DNA of 8,791 nt, taken from contig JAUWXV010000157.1 in the NCBI GenBank assembly GCA_030616165.1, forward strand, positions 1 to 8,791. The letters are read 5' to 3'. The first letter of the stretch is position 1. Every line of letters starts with the position of its first letter. The notes beneath the pieces are model-generated. The model was not told the DNA's origin. It did not search any database and worked only from the letters and a program-made list of their open reading frames with translations. Below are positions 5,121-8,791 of this stretch, piece by piece. Source of the stretch: a bacterium. GTDB taxonomy: Bacteria > SM23-31 > JAUVVT01. Both the position numbers and the translations under genes were made by a program.

Positions 5121-6269
5121 ATGAAAAAAATTAAACTAGCGATTGTCGGAATTGGAAACTGTACCAGTTCATTAGTTCAAGGAATTGAATATTACAAAAA
5201 CAAAAGCGAGAAAAATGCAATCGGATTGATGCATTGGGATATAGGAGGTTATATGCCTGGTGATATTGAAGTGGTTGCTGCTTTCGATATTGATAAAAGA
5301 AAAGTAGGTAAAGATGTGTCTGAGGCTATTTTTGAGCTTCCTAACTGCACTACCGTTTTTTGTAAAGATGTACCAAAAGCAGGAATTAGGGTAAAAATGG
5401 GGAAAATTTTGGATGGTTTTTCTGACCACATGAAAAATTATGACGATAAACACACCTTCGTTATAAGTGATGAACAAGAAGCATCAGAAGAAGATGTAAT
5501 CAATGTATTAAAAGAATCAGGGGCTGAAATTTTAATTAATTATCTTCCGGTAGGCTCCGAAGATGCAACAAAGTTTTATGCTGATTGTGCTCTTAAGTCA
5601 GGTTTGGCATTCATCAATAACATGCCTGTATTTATAGCCAGCAATCCTGAATGGGCAGAAAAATTTAAAGACAAAGGCCTACCCATAATTGGGGATGATA
5701 TAAAAGCTCAGGTTGGTGCAACAATTACTCATCGAGTTTTGGCTGATCTTTTTAATAAAAGGGGGGCGAAAATTGAAAGGACTTATCAGTTAAATACAGG
5801 TGGTAATACGGACTTCCTTAATATGCTGAACAAAGACAGGCTTGCTTCCAAAAAAGTATCTAAAACCGAAGCAGTACAGTCAGTCCTTGCAGAAAAGCTT
5901 GATGATGATAACATTCATATTGGTCCCAGCGATTATGTGCCCTGGCAAAAAGACAATAAGATTTGTTTCCTTAGAATCGAAGGAAAACTTTTTGGTGACG
6001 TACCTATGAATTTAGAATTGCGGTTGTCTGTTGAAGATTCTCCAAATTCGGGAGGAGTATCCATTGACGCAATTAGATTATGCAAGCTTGCTCTTGAAAG
6101 AGGTCAGGGAGGTATTCTTTATGGACCATCAGCCTTTCTTATGAAGCACCCGCCAAAACAATTTACAGATGATGAGGCCTATAAGTTGACGAAGAAATTC
6201 ATAGCCGGAAAAAATAGCACATCAATTAAAACTCTATCAGAATCAGTCTCAGTAGTAAATAAGAATTAA
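5121..6269 (+). CDS. ino1: Inositol-3-phosphate synthase (myo-inositol-1-phosphate synthase)
   Basis: The enzyme uses bound NAD to cyclise glucose-6-phosphate to inositol phosphate, the first committed step of inositol synthesis, in the cytoplasm. The 382-residue product matches the short prokaryotic form (mycobacterial Ino1 type, about 365 residues) rather than the eukaryotic one (over 500). Visible motifs: the nucleotide-binding GIGNCTS (10-16), the family signature GDDIKAQVGATI (191-202), LNTGGNTDFLNM (224-235), the active-site Lys stretch SKKVSKTE (243-250) and SPNSGGVSID (307-316) near the C-terminus. It is first in the cluster; its stop is eight bases before the next start, indicating one operon, and the next enzyme uses its product. 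No Shine-Dalgarno site is seen. A possible promoter element and two hairpins lie in the 85-base leader. No key residue appears lost. Identification is firm; the stereochemical numbering of the product is from family knowledge. Confidence 0.96.
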   Translation: MKKIKLAIVGIGNCTSSLVQGIEYYKNKSEKNAIGLMHWDIGGYMPGDIEVVAAFDIDKRKVGKDVSEAIFELPNCTTVFCKDVPKAGIRVKMGKILDGFSDHMKNYDDKHTFVISDEQEASEEDVINVLKESGAEILINYLPVGSEDATKFYADCALKSGLAFINNMPVFIASNPEWAEKFKDKGLPIIGDDIKAQVGATITHRVLADLFNKRGAKIERTYQLNTGGNTDFLNMLNKDRLASKKVSKTEAVQSVLAEKLDDDNIHIGPSDYVPWQKDNKICFLRIEGKLFGDVPMNLELRLSVEDSPNSGGVSIDAIRLCKLALERGQGGILYGPSAFLMKHPPKQFTDDEAYKLTKKFIAGKNSTSIKTLSESVSVVNKN

Positions 6270-6277
6270 AAAAGGGG

Positions 6278-7606
6278 ATGAAATGTTTAATCATTGCAGC
6301 AGGCCGTGGATGCAGATTATCTAGCAAGGGGAATTCAAAACCACTTGTTCCGCTTTTGGGATTGCCCCTCATTGAACGTACAATACTAACTGCAAAAAAA
6401 GGCGGTATTAATGACTTTTACGTTGTAACAGGTTATGAAGGAGAGAAAGTAAGGCGTTATCTCGATAAGTTAGGCCAGAGAACAAACATCAATATCACTC
6501 ATATTATCAATGAAGAATGGGAAAAGGGTAACGGTATTTCCGTGCTCAAAGCAAGGGACTTGATCAAAGAGCCATTTATTCTGTTGATGGCAGACCATCT
6601 TTTTGACTATTCCATTCTGGAAGGTCTAAAAAAAGAACAAATTTCTGAGGATGAAATTATCCTTGCTGTTGATCGCAATATTGAATCAAACAAATTTGTT
6701 GATATTGATGATGTTACAAAAGTTCTTATAGAAGACAATAATAAGATAACAGCAATTGGGAAAAACATCAGCAATTATAACGCTTATGATACTGGAATTT
6801 TTCTTTGTTCTCCTGTTCTTTTTTATGCTATTGAAGATAGTTTTTTATCCACTGGTGATAGCACTCTTTCCGGAGGAATAATGATACTTTCCGGTAACGG
6901 CAATGCCAAAACATTTGATGTCCAAGATAGTTACTGGATCGATGTTGATGATGAAAAAGCATTTAGCAAAGCGGAAAACTTACTTATTAGCAATTTAAAA
7001 AAGGCTTCTGACGGGCCTGTTTCAAGATATTTAAACAGGCCTCTGTCTATACGATTAACAAGATTGTTTTTAAACACAAAAATTGTACCCAACCATATTT
7101 CAATATTGGCTTTTATATTAGGGGTATTAGGTGCCGGATTCTTCTTTTTAGGAGGATATATTAATTTAATTATAGGGGGGATTATAGCTCAAATAGCATC
7201 TGTTATTGATGGATGTGATGGCGAAATAGCCAGATTGAAGTTTAAAGCTTCTGAGTTTGGAGGATGGTTTGATGCTGTTTTGGATCGTTATGGAGATGCT
7301 TTTCTTCTTTTTGGGTTGACTTACCATGTTTATTGGATTGATGGCAGGTTCCTGTACATTATCATAGGATTTTTGGCAATTATCGGAACATTTATGAACA
7401 GTTATACAGCAGATAAGTATGATGGATTGATGCAAAAAAAACTCAAGCCAGGAATGCACTATTTCAGGATAGGACGTGACGTTAGAACATTCATCATATT
7501 TCTTGGAGCGCTGGTAAATCAACCTCTTTTAATCCTTATTTTAATTGCTTTTATAACGAATGCAGAAAATGTGAGGAGGGTATTAATTTTATATAAGAAT
7601 GGATAA
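6278..7606 (+). CDS. Bifunctional CTP:inositol-1-phosphate cytidylyltransferase / CDP-inositol phosphotransferase (IPCT-DIPPS type)
   Basis: Two enzymes are fused in 442 residues. The N-terminal nucleotidyltransferase (about 1-235) begins LIIAAGRGCRL with the SKPLVPLLG site (20-28). It carries GNGISVL (84-90) and MADH (104-107), as in the Archaeoglobus-type inositol-phosphate cytidylyltransferase; it would make CDP-inositol. The linker DGPVSRYLNRPLS (245-257) is characteristic of this fusion. The C-terminal half is a multi-helix membrane CDP-alcohol phosphotransferase with a complete motif D-x2-DG-x2-AR-x8-G-x3-D-x3-D (Asp311, Asp314, Gly315, Ala318, Arg319, Gly328, Asp332, Asp336; local DGCDGEIAR). 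In hyperthermophiles this fusion joins CDP-inositol to inositol-1-phosphate, giving phosphorylated di-myo-inositol phosphate. AAGGGG lies just before the start, which is unusual for this phylum. The gene overlaps the next by eight bases. The acceptor here could instead be another alcohol or a lipid, since the motif does not define it. Confidence 0.9.
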   Translation: MKCLIIAAGRGCRLSSKGNSKPLVPLLGLPLIERTILTAKKGGINDFYVVTGYEGEKVRRYLDKLGQRTNINITHIINEEWEKGNGISVLKARDLIKEPFILLMADHLFDYSILEGLKKEQISEDEIILAVDRNIESNKFVDIDDVTKVLIEDNNKITAIGKNISNYNAYDTGIFLCSPVLFYAIEDSFLSTGDSTLSGGIMILSGNGNAKTFDVQDSYWIDVDDEKAFSKAENLLISNLKKASDGPVSRYLNRPLSIRLTRLFLNTKIVPNHISILAFILGVLGAGFFFLGGYINLIIGGIIAQIASVIDGCDGEIARLKFKASEFGGWFDAVLDRYGDAFLLFGLTYHVYWIDGRFLYIIIGFLAIIGTFMNSYTADKYDGLMQKKLKPGMHYFRIGRDVRTFIIFLGALVNQPLLILILIAFITNAENVRRVLILYKNG

Positions 7607-8171
7607 GATTAATTTAGTAAAAGGAAAAATTGAAGAGGTAATTAAAGGATCATCTGTTCCTGAAGATCCCATCCATTCAAAAAACACGTTGGAATGGTTG
7701 CTGAAACTAAAGCCCGGTGCTGACGAGAGTCTAACAATAGCTGCTTTAGGACATGATATTGAAAGAGCTATTGAGAAGCGGAAAGTGAGGCGACAGGATT
7801 ACAAAGATTACGATGCATTTAAAGATGCCCATGCCTTAAACAGTGCTAATGTCATTGCAGAAATTATGCAAGCTTGCGACATTGATAAAAAAATGATTGA
7901 TGAGGTGTTTTTTCTGGTACGGCATCATGAAACCGGAGGTACAGATCGGGTTGATATTCTGAAGGATGCAGATAGCATCTCGTATTTTGATGTAAATTTG
8001 CCTCATTATTTTTTACGTAATAATCTAATAGAGACAAAAAGACGGTGCTTGTGGGGATACAAAAGATTATCCGATGTAGGGAAAAAGATTGTCGCAGAAT
8101 TGAATTATAAAAATAAAGAGGTTGAGTCCCTTTTGAAGGTATGTATTGCTGAATGTGAACAAACAATGTAA
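7599..8171 (+). CDS. HD-domain metal-dependent phosphohydrolase-like protein
   Basis: The 190-residue protein has the HD-superfamily metal site: DPIHSKNTLEWL (His26), AALGHDIERA (His52-Asp53), VRHHETGG (His109-His110) and LKDADSISYF (Asp123). His78 in DAHAL is an extra candidate ligand. No second domain or membrane segment is visible, so it should be a small cytoplasmic hydrolase. Its start lies within the last codons of the fusion gene (eight-base overlap), so the two are translationally coupled. HD proteins cleave phosphate mono- or diesters or nucleotides. The DIP route needs a phosphatase for the phosphorylated intermediate after the fused enzyme, and this is the only hydrolase in the cluster, so that role is a reasonable inference. 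A turnover or regulatory nucleotide hydrolase remains possible. I do not recognise a named subfamily. Confidence 0.8.
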   Translation: MDKINLVKGKIEEVIKGSSVPEDPIHSKNTLEWLLKLKPGADESLTIAALGHDIERAIEKRKVRRQDYKDYDAFKDAHALNSANVIAEIMQACDIDKKMIDEVFFLVRHHETGGTDRVDILKDADSISYFDVNLPHYFLRNNLIETKRRCLWGYKRLSDVGKKIVAELNYKNKEVESLLKVCIAECEQTM

Positions 8172-8181
8172 ACATAATCCT

Positions 8182-8382
8182 ATGGCCCATTCAGAGAATA
8201 TGACTCAAAAATCAGACTATCAGCTTAGGTGGATTGCAGCAAACAAAGCTACCTACCCTAGGAATCAAATAAAGGCTGCTCTTGAAGAATTAAAAAAAAG
8301 AGAAATAGTAAAGACGAAATTAGAAGATATTAAGAACAATTTTAAAAAGTTGTGGGATAGTATTTATCGATTCTTTAAATGA
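8182..8382 (+). CDS. Small helical protein of unknown function
   Basis: The frame can start at 8146, which would overlap the HD gene by 26 bases. The residues before 8182 (MLNVNKQCKHNP) look unlike the rest, so I prefer 8182 (66 residues); 8200 is also possible. The product has a motif-like segment, DYQLRWIAANKATYPRNQIKAALEELKKR if read across 8209 onward, resembling short helical segments often found in Bacteroidota proteins. A Lys-rich amphipathic helix ending in WDSIYRFFK follows. There is no signal peptide, clear membrane helix or catalytic motif. It is last in the inositol cluster, on the same strand, ten bases after the HD stop. It may be a small membrane-associated or partner protein; the function is unknown. 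Confidence 0.55.
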   Translation: MAHSENMTQKSDYQLRWIAANKATYPRNQIKAALEELKKREIVKTKLEDIKNNFKKLWDSIYRFFK

Positions 8383-8509
8383 ATGGGCAAAGACTGCAAA
8401 GCATTAAAGTGGTTTGGAGTATTGGAATTGGAATGTTTCATTACAATAAAACAATTTAAAAGAAAAATTAAGGAAATGTTTAGTTAACGAATTAGTCTAA
8501 CCCTATTTG

Positions 8510-8567
8510 CAAGCACATTTGCAATTCATACGAGCAGACACACAAGTCAAAAATTGCAAAAGAGCTT
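8510..8567 (+). repeat. Direct repeat flanking the inositol cluster, right copy
   Basis: Same orientation as 4933-4992, sharing CAAGC, ATTTGCAATTCA, ACACACAA, CAAAAGAGCTT and similar spacing. The middle part (ACGAGCAGA against ACACTGGCAAA) has diverged. The palindrome GCAAATTTGC of the left copy is GCACATTTGC here. Confidence 0.65.
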
Positions 8568-8636
8568 ACAAAGCCTACCCGAAAATTATGGCAAACCCAA
8601 AACAAAATTTTTAAAAAAAGTATAATGACAACGGAG

Positions 8637-8682
8637 AACGCCCAGCAGCCAACATGCAATAAACCCAAGCCAGTAGGGCGTT
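8637..8682. repeat. 46-base inverted repeat AACGCCC...GGGCGTT
   Basis: Perfect 7-base arms at 8637-8643 and 8676-8682 surround a 32-base loop, followed by TTATAAG. The loop is long and mostly unpaired and the T run is short, so an intrinsic terminator is doubtful. It is close in size to the inverted repeat at 4917-4963 (47 bases) on the other side of the cluster. Confidence 0.5.
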
Positions 8683-8751
8683 TTATAAGACAAATAGTAG
8701 TTGAAAATAAAATTTTGTATATTAAGAAAAAATAGAAATATGAACCTGGCC

Positions 8752-8773
8752 AGTGTTTATTGCCACCGTTAGC
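8752..8773 (+). repeat. Third copy of the AGTGTTTA...CGTTAGC repeat
   Basis: AGTGTTTA (8752-8759), seven bases, then CGTTAGC (8767-8773). This matches 4772-4792, where the spacer is six bases, and more loosely 1125-1144. Here no integrase sequence precedes it, and the downstream TGCAAGG of the other copies is absent. Confidence 0.5.
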
Positions 8774-8791
8774 AAAAATGCTCTTTTAGAC

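Larger units (their letters stand above)
8383..8791 (+). other. Gene-free stretch after the inositol cluster
   Basis: No credible coding sequence was found on either strand. It holds the right copy of the 58-60 base direct repeat, a 46-base inverted repeat (8637-8682), a perfect palindrome CTGGCCAG (8746-8753) and the third AGTGTTTA...CGTTAGC repeat near the right edge. No clear terminator directly follows the cluster. Confidence 0.65.

Noticed and set aside
8637-8682. Intrinsic terminator of the inositol cluster
   Set aside because: The loop is 32 bases, the following T run is short and interrupted, and it lies about 255 bases after the last gene.
4785-8773. Classical integron attC sites at CGTTAGC repeats
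   Set aside because: The core does not fit GTTRRRY (third R is C), the paired R''/L''/L' architecture is not visible, and the cluster is much longer than a normal cassette. Only a looser cassette-like idea is kept.

Overview
The window looks like a chromosomal piece of a Bacteroidota genome, probably an environmental Bacteroidales/Marinilabiliales-type organism. The signs are AT-rich DNA, almost no Shine-Dalgarno sites, promoter-like TTG-N21-TAnnTTTG pairs of the Bacteroidota type, a LytS/LytTR two-component pair, a DPP4-like S9 peptidase and XerD-like integrase remnants with the Bacteroidota C-terminal pattern. This placement is inference from sequence style; no rRNA or marker gene is present. 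All recognised genes lie on the + strand.

Layout. (1) 2-868: C-terminal catalytic half of an S9 prolyl-oligopeptidase-type protease, cut by the left edge. (2) 869-1090: remnant of a tyrosine recombinase C-terminus that starts right after the peptidase stop, followed by a short conserved repeat (1112-1156). (3) 1339-4009: a secreted protein of unknown family, a four-helix membrane LytS-type histidine kinase and a LytTR response regulator; kinase and regulator overlap by ATGA. (4) About 4156-4704: a second, longer decayed integrase, then a 416-base gene-free stretch carrying the conserved repeat, several palindromes and a possible promoter. (5) 5121-8382: a tight cluster of inositol-3-phosphate synthase, a fused CTP:inositol-1-phosphate cytidylyltransferase/CDP-alcohol phosphotransferase, an HD-domain protein and a small helical protein. 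(6) 8383-8791: gene-free, with a copy of the repeat found upstream of the cluster, a 46-base inverted repeat and a third copy of the CGTTAGC repeat.

How the genes work together. The cluster at 5121-8382 contains what is needed to make inositol phosphate from glucose-6-phosphate, activate it as CDP-inositol and transfer it to an alcohol acceptor. This matches the di-myo-inositol-phosphate (DIP) route known from hyperthermophiles. The HD protein is a candidate for the dephosphorylation step that ends that route. The other functional unit is a sensor kinase/regulator pair with a secreted protein encoded 20 bases upstream.

The most unusual structure is in the two integrase remnants. Both are interrupted at exactly the same codon, the Ala of HSF-A-TH, by nearly the same 22-base insertion made of two tandem 11-base mini-hairpins (4-base stem, 3-base loop). 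Both also carry other, non-shared short palindromic insertions. A related repeat (GTTTA, 5-7 bases, CGTTAsC) follows each remnant and recurs at the right end of the window, so the inositol cluster lies between two copies of it. This suggests a family of decayed repetitive elements, or cassette-like mobilisation of the inositol genes.
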